Source of the DNA: Theristus sp. LFF4_11
Taxonomy: Eukaryota > Nematoda > Chromadorea > Monhysterida > Xyalidae
Assembly: GCA_030248135.1 (NCBI GenBank)
Contig: JASANC010004416.1
Span: 37,056 to 101,055, forward strand
Length of the DNA: 64,000 bases
Direction: 5' to 3'
A program made the position numbers and the translations under genes. The notes beneath the pieces were generated by a model, which did not search any database, was not told where the DNA came from, and was given only the letters and a program-made list of their open reading frames with translations. Positions 37,060 to 49,601 of this stretch are shown here, piece by piece. How positions within the stretch are numbered: position 1 is the stretch's first letter; every line of letters begins with the position of its first letter.

Positions 37060-40000
37060 AACAACTGTGCACAATAAATCGAGATAAAACTGGATTAAAA
37101 ACTATATTTTTGTTATTTTTAACTTTTGCATGAAATATTTTGAAAATTAATTTTGAACAAAAACGAGATAAAGCTGGACTAAAAAGCTATAAATAAAAAA
37201 AAATTATCATCGTATTAGACCAGTTCATTTTCTTTCCATTACACAAAGCGTGGACCTTCAAAAACAAAAATCGTTAAAACCAAAAAATCCTGAAAAATAA
37301 AAATCAGAACGCAAACTTTTAAATTTTAACTCGCCTTGCAATAAATGAAAATTCGAACAGCCAGTCAGAGAAGTTTGTACGTAAGTTCTACTGTTCTAGG
37401 ACATTCGATGTAAAGTAAGGATGCTGCACACCGCATCGACCACACACAAAACAAGATAAAAGGCCAGTTAACAAAATAATGAGAAGCACAAGCACGTGAA
37501 GCAAAAGGCGAACTGAACCTGGTACGAACAAGTTCATGTACATATATCGCACTCGGTTAGATACAGGCAGATCAAAAAAAATCGTCTTTTTTCAGTTTCT
37601 ATCGACGAAAGTAAAAAAGACCAGAATCAACGAATAATGGAATAAATAAGCCAGGCCAAACATAAAATGTTGGTGCATTTTCACTGGAGCCAGACGGCTT
37701 GCGTAATGGGTGTGACCGACACAACGTATTACAGCCTAGACACACATGCGGAACGCACTTTCCACATCTATGGTTTGTTTCCATTATATAGTATAATAAT
37801 ACGCGAATACGTGAATGCAGCGGCCTATCTCTTTGATCTACCTCCGTGACTACGGCGGAAGCAGGATATTAGAAAAATTTACAACCGCGCTAGAAATTAT
37901 TTCATTCAAATTCTGATTATATACACGAGCGACACACCATAACTAGTTGAGCACGTGAAGTGAAATACCTTCTAAGGCTAAGGCAAATAAACGGACAATC
38001 TATAGCCGATCACAACGCTCATACTGCACAGGCGAACGACGGACTGACGCTGGCACAATGCTGAACAAGTGCAAAATAGATACAGGAGTGCCACCTCATA
38101 ATCCGGTCATTGAAAATATTGGCTGAATAGTCTGTTTTTTAATTTCAAGGCTTTGCGTTATTATGATGCACCAATCGCCCTTACTGAAAAAAACGACTTA
38201 GCATAAATACATACTGTGTTAGACGTTATATTACATGTGTAATGAAAAACGAATGAAAACAGAGTGATTAGCATCCGAAAATGATAGACAACCAAAAAAG
38301 CGCATGCAACGCTTCCGGAGTTTGACCCCCTATTTTTGTGCAGGTCGAACGAATTCGCCGCTTTTTTATTAGCACATAAATTCAAGGAAAACTAACAAGC
38401 CCAAAACACAAAACGAAAATTCGCAATTTTACTAACTACGTTAAACGAAGAATCGAAACAATTTTATGTGGAGAGGGTGGGCAAAACTAAAATGACTCGC
38501 TCTTGTTTCAAAACGTTGCTAACTATTTATATGTTAGCAGTTGAATCGAAAATGCACGGATCTAAATAGCTTTGAGGAGCATAACTCAATAAAACCAAAA
38601 CAAAAAAATAACAAATAACTGCAAATTTAGAATTGAGTTTTAACGGTGTGCATGGATATTTTTTCACACGTTTGTTTGAAAAACGCTAACAATGTTATGA
38701 AATACATACGATGGAACGACCTTATGCACAACAACTGCTCAGTTTGAAGGTGAGTTTTAACTTGCCATATGGCAAATGTAGTTGCTGAAAGTGTCATCAG
38801 TTAACCAGACGATTACATCAGTAGTCCCATCGGGTTTTTACTTCAGTGAAACAACGATCAATCAGCAGGTTGGAGACAAACGATATCATCGAATTAACCA
38901 AACAACGCTCATTTCTATCACCACAGCAATCCAATGCACATAAAACAAAACAATCAAACGAAAACGCTCCTGTTTCCGTCTTGTAATTTAAAAAAATGTG
39001 TGGTCATAGTTATATTCTTGCACTTCACATAATTTGAAAAAAATTGGCTCTAATTTTACACTAATTCAAAACGACAAATGCACCTTAGTTCGATTCCGAC
39101 AAATTTGATCCGCACACAATTGAATCTGATCTGATCTGTAAATGGTAACCAAACCACCTGTGTATGAAATGTATAAGATGACAATGGAAATTATGTACCT
39201 ACAAACTTTAATTACGAGCTTATTCAAGGGAACCTTAAAATTGTTTTTTGGGTAGTTTGCACCTGAAAATCAGATCAATTGAAAAATCGCAACGGATTTT
39301 GCAAGGCAAATTCTATTTAGCAGAAGATTATATGGCTCCTTTCTACACTAAAAAATCGCTTGTGGCCTTGTGCATTTGATTCGCATGACGTGAGCAAATC
39401 ATCACTGCTTACTTACTTACAGGATGGTACAGAGTTATATGGATGTATTTTCATTTGCCCCGAGAAAGTGACAAACGTTCAAAATGGAGTCGAAACTTAA
39501 AAAGGTACAGGTACTCTAAAAAGTTGGACATTTTGTTTTCCAGTTTAAAATTTTATATCCATTAAGCTTCTGCTATCTGGGAGCCGTTAAATTAGAAAAT
39601 GTTGAAATTTGATTAGCTTTCTCTCTTGACCTTTGGTGTTTTACAGTCATCTACGTAATCTCAGTTTTTAATTATTATAATTTTTGGGAGCATGAAATTT
39701 AAAAAAATCGCTAAAATGTTTTGAACAACAGTTCTTGTCATGAATATTGTTAACAAATTCACCGCTGTCAGGCGAACGTCGCAGGAAGCCGACATGCTAT
39801 TTGTTTTAAATTTGTTACCAAATGTTTTACAGCTACTTGCTTCTGAATAAAACAGTGTTAGCAATGATGAACACTTTTTAGCAGCTTTGCTGAAGTATTT
39901 CCAAGATTTGTTTGTTTATTAGTTTCAATAACAAAAACTCAATATTCCCTTTTTAAAACCCCCGGTGAATAAAATCAAAAACTCGGTGAAAAAAACGTGT

Positions 40001-43000
40001 TTTGGCTTTTTTCAAACACCAGTGCCAGTTAAAAACCGATGATCAACCGCACATAAAATTTTTCGCAGATAAACAAAATATTCATTCATAATATTCATTC
40101 AAAAGTTCCATTCACCAATATTACGTATGATTTCTAACCGAATAAAATGTGTCCATAATTCTGGACCACCTGTACCAATCCTACACACTACTTACTCTTG
40201 CATGACCAAATCAACTGATTGCATATTGTTTCAAGTACGCACATGTGCATGTATGTGTGCAAACAAAACCAGCAAGTGTTAAGGAAATGAAAACTATTCG
40301 AATTTCAGGTCAGGAAACCCAATTTTTTTGTCATTGAACAAATTTTTCGGCATAAAAAAGATTAAATGGCGCCGTCCTGTAACACAATTTAACACAATCT
40401 AATGAAGTAGGATACATGTGTTCCTAATGGCTGCAGCTCGAAAGCATGTAAAAACTTGAATTGAGCATAAAAGCGGATTTGAACAGCACAGCGCAACTTT
40501 TTTCACTTGAGCCACGATACAATATAACTGGAACTGGAAATCTAACATTAGCAAAACTAACTTTTAAGCATTACCAAAGGGCATATACAGCACGACATTG
40601 GCACATTATTTAAGATCGAACCTTTGTTACTGGGCTCGGACTGCAGTTGTTACGCGTTTCCCGTGCGGACTTTCGGTCACAACAGCAGCAACTGAACAGA
40701 CAAGAATGCCAGACAAATTCCATGTCAGTTTTAGCACCCATCAGCTGACACAACGGCCACCGATGTCGAAGGAATCCATTAATATTCAATGGGCAACCGA
40801 AGAAGACGAAAGTACAGTAATGATGGCATTTCGGAGTTTTCGCTGCTGTGAATGGTTGACGTCAGGACAACTACAGATTATAATTGCTTCCAACAACCAT
40901 CGAGACGAGAGATAAATAATGCACCGCGGTGTGCATCCACGTGTGTTGACAGATGCGAAGAATATGAGGATTACAAAATGTATGTTTAGCTTCAAAATAG
41001 CATAACATACGACAAATATAGCGACAAAGGGAATATGGCACTGGTTATCATCAACACTGTAGTTGTTGTTGTCGCACGGCCATGTTGTAGTTGTTGTTGT
41101 CGCACGACGATATTGCACAACGGACTTCCGGAATTGTTCCGTGCAGTTATACATTTATGCCTGCAGTCTAAGAGCCAGGGCATAATAATGGCATACGACA
41201 GCGCATGGCGGGCGGTGTCAATAATAAATTAAAAACGCACTGCCGCGCCTGTCATGCGCAGGCATGTTCGTTTATTCAAGCCGTACACGCGCACATTTGC
41301 TGCTAAGGTACCCACAGATTCTGATGCAGAATATGATTTTAATTGCGTCTGTACTAAGCGGCACATAATTCGCCGACAGCCCAGTATGACAGTTCGCAAT
41401 TTCGTTTCTACCACAAATGCAATCTTATTTAATCGGTTCCGCTATCTGCCAATAATACCACTGGTATTATCACGGTGTTCACTGATACATTTATGTGGCA
41501 CGGTTTGCGAGCATATGCGCTGGTACAGCCGCATGCTATAAAACAAAAATAAAAGCAAAACAAACCCAAACAAACAAATGTTGTTATGGCGCCGTAAATC
41601 GCTGTCATTTATCACGTCCAATAAAGCGCAACGTTTGTTGCTTGATCCTTTGCACAACGGCGAATTACATGCATTTGTGAGAAATAATTTTAGCCCGCAC
41701 TTTCAATTTAAAAGGTACAACAACAGCAATATAAGCAAAGCAATATCTGAGATTTTCAACAAGAATTTTACAAATTATTGTGATAAATAGTTTTCCGGTG
41801 CTACATATCCAAGACAAGATAAGACAAGACAATATTATTGGTGCAATCACAAAATTAATGCAATCACAAAAAGAGAAAATATTAAATGATGAATTATTTG
41901 TTATTCCAAGAATGTATGATTATTATAGGGAACAACCAGTTTTAACAGCGTTGTTGAGAAAACAAAAAAAAATATCAACCATCAGTTAAAACCTAACGTC
42001 ATCAAAACTAACATCAGTGACAAACGAAACAACTGGAGTGAACGTGGCGGGCGCTGCTGCATTTTAGTGTCTGCATGTACGTTGAAACATAACGGCCATC
42101 CGCTTCCGCCTGATGAAAACTGTCTTTTTAATTTTCTCTGAGTACACATACAACGAGGAAAAACCGCAGAAATTGAATGGATCAGGCTGTGCTCATTATA
42201 AATAATTCTAGTATTGCGTGCGCAAAACTTCGATGCCACATGGTTGTAACAATAAATTCAACAATACATGTGCCACAAGAAGCAAGCATAAAACAACAAA
42301 ATTGCGCAATTTTATTGTGAAAACTATTTCAATTTCTATTTTATTTTCAACAACAGTGATTGAAATTGAATCAATTAAAAAAAACCAAAGAAAAGGCTGA
42401 ACAAACCAACAAGAATGGATAGTACGGCAACGCAGCTTTATCTTGTAAATTTAGTTGAAACATAACACAGTGAATTTGGCACTGAATAAATAACTTTATT
42501 AAATTAAAGGTCTGCAAAACTTTTTAAATAAATAGAAGAGAGAAGAGAAACCATTCTGGTAAGCTTTGTGGCTCGTAGATATGACCAGAACAAACGGAAC
42601 TTTTGCGTAAACGACGTCGACTAGCATCCTTTTCGCTGAACAGGTCAGCCTTGACGATCAGCAATCTAATCTACTTGGTTTTTGTGTCATACTGCACACG
42701 ATCATCTCTTACCAAAACTGAGTTTGTGTTAAAATCTTTACTACCGTAAGTTGGTTTTCTCGGTAATTTCGGGTGAATAACACATGTAAGCGAAAGTACA
42801 TGTAACAAAAACTAATACCGGAAAATTCAAAGTATCATTGTATGAGTATAATCTTGGTAACTCAGCTCTGCAACAAATCTGACCAGAATTGTGAAACAAG
42901 ACCGAGGCGGAATTCTCCCAGTTTTGCTCTGTTTTGTGCTGCATACGGTGTTGGTGTTCATTTTACTGAAAGTAATCGTTAATCCAATTGTATTCATCTT

Positions 43001-44159
43001 AACTTCTTATCAGGGAAGTAAAAAAACGACGACGATAGCAACATGATTGTGATCCGCAATTGAACCATGCAGAACTGCTGAGACATCGTTTTTTAATTGT
43101 GAAAAAAGAAAAACTGTGGGGTTGGGAAAAACGAACCTCAAATGAAGTGGAAAAAATGATGCGTCAATGGTAATTTTAAAACATAGTATTCGTGGACTCT
43201 TGTGCAGTACAAAGAAACAATTTCCGATGCACTGAACAAAACCATGATTGCCTAAAAGCGGTATAGACTTTTTAAGAATACGGTCAACTTTGGTTGTCTT
43301 GTCACAACAGATTACTGTGACAAGGCGATGGAGTGACCACGTAAGGCATATTTATACATTGCTACGTACATTATGCTCATATTTATGTGCAGCAACAAAT
43401 TGATTGCCTACATGTATAATTTTTCATTCTTTTGTTTTAAATTGACTAGAATCCAAGTTGCATGACTACACAATAATTAGTTACATGTACAATAAACACA
43501 CCAAAATAAAAACTAAATAAAAAAACTAAAAACTAACTAAAAACTTTTTGTACAAAATCAAAGCATAGCTTGCACAATTTGTTCGTTTTCGGTTACTTTT
43601 TCGTTCATTTACACATGAATTGGTCGGGCATGTCGAAATTCAATTCAGTCGGAATCATTCACAACTTCGCTTTCAGAAAATTTCGATTCGCGAAGCTCAT
43701 TTCGATCAATCTTCCGTTTAGAATTGCGATGACTGCGCTAATTTTGATAAACGTTTACCCATCTATGTCTTAAGAGGAAGCTCTTGACTTCAACAATTTT
43801 TGGTATTCTAATTCTACTGATTGATCAGACATGTGTGTACAGTGGCTCTTGTTTACAAGACAGCAAAGACTATCATTCACAGAGACTAACATTTTGTGAA
43901 AGCAAACAAATTACGGTCCATCAATAAAGTAAAGCTAAGCGCTTTTCAAAATGCTAAGCAGCAGGCGGGGCAGACAGAGAAAAGCAAGAGGTCACGCACT
44001 TCCAACGTGCATCTGCATCCTGTTGATTAATGTTTGTGTTGATTGAAATCGGAATGTTTTACTATACCGTTTGAGTACAAAAATAATATCCCATTCGAGT
44101 ACGAAAATATCATCAAGTGTGGCAGTAAAAGGTACAGTAAACGGGATTTATTGTTTTTC

Positions 44160-44515
44160 TTTTAGTTCTGCGATTCAAAGCGTTTGCAGACGTTGAAAGG
44201 CTGATCAGTTTGATGCGGCAATTCAAAATGGACCCAGTGACTCAGCTCAACGGCGGCTCAAAGATACAGGTCACTTTACAGTTAGACAGTAAACACTATA
44301 ACATATCTAATCCAACTGATTGGTCGGTGGTTACGTGATGCATGGATTATATGCAAACCAAACTCCGCCTCTACAACAATCCATGCACAGAATGCAAGCA
44401 TAAACCTAGCAGCTGGTTGAATATCTTATAGTTGAACTATAGTATTGTTGAATTCCCGCGTCAAACATGAAACTGCTAACATCTCTATGTGCGCATTGAG
44501 TCGCACCAAAATAAA
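44160..44515. repeat. Dispersed repeat, longer copy
   Basis: The ends match 35815-36015 in reverse complement. The extra middle portion (about 44245-44445) has no counterpart in the other copy, so either it is an insertion or the other copy is internally deleted. No coding potential was seen. Confidence 0.6.
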
Positions 44516-47090
44516 ATAATAATTTCATGAGAAATGTGATATGCACCTGCACAGGCTTCAAGACACAGCTTTTACGAACAAATCAACGTTCTCTCACATT
44601 TGTGAGATCGGATGGACGGGGCTACAAAAAGGAAATCTGCTTACGTCACTGTAGGAGCACATTACGTAACTGTGTGAAAATTCAAACTGCGCTTACCGTG
44701 GTTGTTGCGATCGACTACGTTACGATGAAGACAGGCAGGTCGAAAATCAACCGATGCCATGAAAATAGTTGTCGACCTAGCAATCTTTTTTGTTGGAAAA
44801 GGCACACTGCAAAAATTATACAAAAGAACTTTTAAGCAAATAAAGTTTTCAAATTCGCAGAACATCGGAATGGAACCAAGCGCTTTGCTGAAAAAAACTA
44901 CGGTTTCACTGTAAAAATAAACAATGATAGAAAATTAAAAAAAAGCACCAATTACAACATTTTTGTACTTATTAAGTATGGTTTGGTTTTGGTTATTCTA
45001 CTGTAACCGAAAGGTCATTTTTCAATAATGCGACGGTACAAGATACACAACAGCAACTAATCAGTGTGCTAGACTATGTACAAATAGCTCAACGATAGCA
45101 AACTGCTTCACGACATGCCAGTCTTGTAGCAAATAGGAGGTTGCAACAGTGCAGTGGCATTCACAAAGCCAACGTCTTTGTGTCTGCTTAATCAAGCGGA
45201 ATTCTAGGATAGATAAGCACATACAAAGCGTTTTGGGATAATATGTTCCGCGACTCCAATCCGACAGTTTCTATGATTCACCAAGACAACACAATGAGCT
45301 AGATTCACGACACCTGTTTACTATCAAATCCGTTTCCACCCAAATTTTCGACGCTGCGTAAATTGCAACAAAGATTGACGGAGTGCAGCAACTCGTCAAT
45401 CAACTACGAACGAGAACACAACTAATTGTCATTCATCGCTGTTACGCATTCTATTTTTTTGATAAAAATACGCTTTAAAGCGTACGAAGGCTTTTTTTCA
45501 AGTGGATCAATAGAAGCGTAATTAATTCAAATCACACAGCACTTGTTTCATGGAACGATGTTTTTAAGTCGGTTTTCAAACAAATTAAAAAATGAAAACT
45601 CGATAATATGGTTATTATAACAGGAAAGGATGCAAAAGGTGAGTGTAGAGCACGAAAATTGAATTTATGTTTTTTATTCATTTTCAGAATAGAAAAACGG
45701 ATTACCGGTATCTATCCCCCACTATACTACTATACTTTGTGACACGCTATGAATGCTCGTTTCGTGTGCCACGGAAAATTGGTCGCAGCTGATATTGTAC
45801 TCGCTGTACGACATCGAGTTTATATAGAAAACGCGCGCTGCTGAAATTCCGTCATTCATATAATGCGTGATGCGCTGTTTGCTCACCATCACTCGCCGCG
45901 CACATCAACATATCTGAGGCAAGTTATTTTGAAATTTTAGCGCGAGCGACCAATGATCCATATTATGCCGGCATCCGCTGTCCACTTCGCTTGCGAATGA
46001 GCCCGATTGATGCAGCTTACTATGAAAAATACAATACAAAAATTATCCAAACAACAGTTTTTATAACTAACAAGTATCGTTATCTGTTGAGTTGTGAAAA
46101 AAATCACCGCTGAAATCGCAAATTCAAAAACAAATGAAAAGGCTAAAAAACGTTGCAAAACTAATCTTGAAACTAAGCAAAGCAGTTGTCAGGTCTTTCA
46201 AGCCAAGCCTGAGCAGAGCAACCTTTTTTATAAAAGCACGTCGCCAGATTTTTTATTGAAAAATTCTGTTTATGGTGATTTTATATACTGCGGTATTTTC
46301 ATCGGTAATTTCATTCATCAGGGATCACGAAAAATCACCATAGGTGGGATGGGTAGATACAGTGGTTAGGACTGGCGTAATTTCGCCGGGCTGGAGTTCG
46401 TCAAGCCACAATTGAACGAAAAGCAATTAGCTCATAGCTGTCCGCAACTCTTCAGGCCGCCATTAGAGGGTCGCAACTGAACACCTTCTCGAAACAAACC
46501 AAAATTCGAATTCATTAAGTTTATAAATTTTCTGCACGCATGTTACAACAGTGCAAAACAAAGCTGTATAAAATGCAAAGCGAAATGTCAAGCGACGAAA
46601 TGAAAGAAGCCAAGAATTACCACCACTTTTCCAAAACACTCGTTCAGAAAAACGACAACAAAAAGAATAACATTGACCTCACTGTAATAGGACTTCTCCG
46701 TGTTTTCAAATCGATTATCCCGCAAAACGGAAACAACATTAGATAAAGCAGCGGCTGAAGTTGTGAAGCTACTCATGTGCATCTTTCTGATCCAATCTCG
46801 TCTTTCCATCGGTTAAATAAGTAAAAAAGGTACAGTAATATCGAACACGTTATCGGAAAATAGATGCGCGTCCACATGCAAAAGACAGAAAGACAGAAGG
46901 AGTGAAGTGAAACTGCATGAACAGAGGTGCCAGGTGCGTTTAGCGCGGCTGAGTGGCAGAGTTCGCAGTAGCGTTGTCTGTTGATTGTTTCGTCCAAACG
47001 CCCGTCACCTGCGTATATTTGCCATCGGCCACTGGACCGTTGTTGCCAATGGAATCGCCTGATTCGCCTGTTGTTACTGACACAATGAAG

Positions 47091-47281
47091 GTTAGGGTTT
47101 GAAATTTTTTTGTCTTGTTTTGTTAAATCCGGATTTCTTTCAAACTTTAAAAAGTAGATTTTTTTAAGTTGCTCTGAAAATTCAATTTTTGACATAATTT
47201 TTTTGAAAGTTCAAACCATGTTTTCCATACTTCCTTGTGTAGTATGTATGTAGCTATTTGTCTTTTTTGTCATTTTGACTG
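47091..47281. repeat. Diverged end fragment of the TAGGG hAT-like element (family A)
   Basis: The sequence from TTAGGGTTTGAAATTTTTTT through GCTCTGAAAATTCAATTTTT and TTTTGAAAGTTCAAACCA to GTCATTTTGACTG matches the first roughly 215 bp of the element at 54558-55589 with substitutions. Only one end is present. Confidence 0.6.
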
Positions 47282-49260
47282 TCGTGCAGCGTTTGAGACA
47301 TTTTCTTGTTCATGGACGCGCGTGCTGAAATGCGCTGCTGCGCGCCAACATGAATGAAGTGAAGCGACGTTAGCCGCTGCAGACTTTCATTTTCGGAGTC
47401 AAATGCCACAGCGGTTTGTGTACAAAATCGCCGATTGTTGCTGTCATTGACATTCTTTTGCCAAAGTTGTAGGACTTTTTGTTTGATCCTTTTACAGTTT
47501 TTCAAAATTTTCTTCTTATAATTTGAAAAAACACATCACAGACGAGTTGATGTATAATAGTATTTTTTTGTTCTCTCAAACCGTTTCTGTGTTTGAATGT
47601 TCGTTTCAGTTGTTTTGAATTAATGATACTGTGTTCGCCGTGTGAATTTCCGTCATTATTTCTTTTTTCTTCATTTCTATCAATTTAATATTACAAAATA
47701 AAATCACCAGAACAAACCAAAGCCACGACAGTAAGTGCTTTTTGTCAATGATACTTCACTCGTGAAACACGTTCTTTCAGGAAACCTGAGTCTAAATTCC
47801 ATACTCATGTACATTAGGAAATCGATAACATGAGCAGCCAATATGAGCCCAGAGCTGCGGTGTGTTTTTTGATAATCGCAGAGCCACAGACAAACTGGCA
47901 AGAGCAGCAGCTATCGCCCTATTTCCTTGCTCAGTCCTGCGGTCAAAATACTCGAAGCGCTTCTACTCCCGACCCGACAGTCAACGCGCATCTCAAACCT
48001 CAGTCACACCAGCACGGATTCAGACCATTGCACATATACGGAACGTGTTACATCAGCAGCATAAAGCCAACATAATACTGAACGCGTGGCCCGACACATT
48101 TCAATTGAAATTTTAAAACCAATCCAAATTTATTTTCCAAAAAAATTATTTCAGCACATTAATTTCCTTCCCTTTTCGATTAACTTTCTGCATTTATCAC
48201 AAATGAAACCGCAGAATGATTGCAAATACAGTCGGACTGGATAATTTCGGGCATTAGCTGATTGGCTGGTGTGTTACCGTAATCAGATTCAAACGCGGGC
48301 TGTTCAAATTGCATTTTGCTTTTTTTAAATTTGTAATTTTTGAGTGTTTGTGTTGATGAATGTTGGAATTTTCAATGGACAAAACTTGTTTGTGATTTAT
48401 GAAATGCAGAAAAATCAAAAAAAGTAAAGTTGAAGGCGAATTATTTTTTTTCAGAAAAAAAGAACGACGACGGTGACAAATGTAAATTAAAATTTGGCCA
48501 TGAAAGCTGCTGTTCTGTATTTTTAAACTGCAACAAATTGTCTATAAACAGTTCAAAGATGCAGAAGAAAACTAAAATCAGCTGTTTCCAAAGGCACAAA
48601 TTCATTTTCCGAAAAAGAACGACGGCGACGGCAACAACGAGAACTAAAAATGTTGTTGTGTTTAATTTTTAATTGAAAATTTTGTTTATGATAATTTGTT
48701 TTGTGGGAAAAATTTGAAAAGCAGTTGGTTTTCAAACGAATATTCACTTTTCAAGCGTCGAGAGCGCATCACCGTCGCCGTCGTTCTTTTTTCTGAAAAA
48801 AATAAAAATTCGGCTTAAAATGTACTTTTTCGATGTTTCTGTATTTCATAAATAATAAACAATTTTTGCCCATTAAAAATCCAAACATTCATCAACACAA
48901 TCACTCAAAAATTAAAAATTAAAAAAAAAACAAAGTGCAATTTGAACGGCCCGCGTTTGAATCTGATTACGGTAACGCACCAGCCAATGAGCTAATGCCC
49001 GAAATTATCCAGTCCGACTATACGTTTTAATTTTCAGACAAGCCGGTGTGGCATTTTGAGTGCGGACGTCAAATGCTGCAGCGGCTGACGCAGCACGCAG
49101 CTTCATTTCTTCATTCATGCTGGCATGCAGCAGTGCGCGCGTCCATGAACGAGCAAAATGTCTGAAACGCGGCAGCGGCTGACGCAGCGTCACTTCATGA
49201 CACTTCATCATTCATGTTCGCGCGCGTGCGTCAATGGGTCTTTAAAAAGCACGGTCGATT
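47270..49260. repeat. Nested inverted repeats (foldback structure)
   Basis: The inner pair is about 48225-48480 against about 48765-49020 in reverse complement; for example TCGGGCATTAGCTGATTGGC, GTAATCAGATTCAAACGCGG and TGTGTTGATGAATGTTGGA all recur inverted, with a 280 bp loop. The outer pair is 47275-47420 (GTTCATGGACGCGCGTGCTG, AGCCGCTGCAGAC) against 49040-49260, where the motif GCAGCGGCTGACGCAGC occurs twice. The short frames in the loop have no family similarity. Confidence 0.65.
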
Positions 49261-49601
49261 TTCTGCAGTTCAGTTTCAAAAACTGGCAGTGGTGTTCTCA
49301 TACAAATGATTCATATGAACCTCAACGCATGTCGAACCTCAAAAGTTAAGGTAACCTGGCTCCAGTAATTGACACGTTTTCAGTCAACGAATTTCAGTGA
49401 CAGACCCCTGACCGAACACTGCCACAAGCTGTTATGCCACGGTTGTGCAATGTGCACCACCACTCACCAGCACAAACAGTCGGCCAACAAAGTCAACAGG
49501 CACGTTAACGAACATGAACGAAACAGCCGTGCAACAACTAGACAGAGACAAACAACACAAGGCAGACCAAAGCGACAAACAGGAAACAGATACAGATACA
49601 G

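Larger units (their letters stand above)
30365..49601. other. Long stretch without a recognisable gene
   Basis: AT-rich sequence with only short shadow-like open frames on both strands. The exceptions are the candidate exon at 32607-32667 and the repeats listed separately at 35815, 36721, 44160, 47091 and 48230. A 105-codon plus-strand frame at 40598-40915 and a GTTGTTGTTGTCGCACG duplication near 41065-41105 were noted, but neither has splice or family support. The region may be intron of the upstream part of the PDZRN-type gene, or intergenic. Confidence 0.55.

Noticed and set aside
40598..40915. 105-codon plus-strand frame as an isolated gene
   Set aside because: The opposite strand is also open over much of it, no splice partner or family motif was found, and base composition is not clearly coding.
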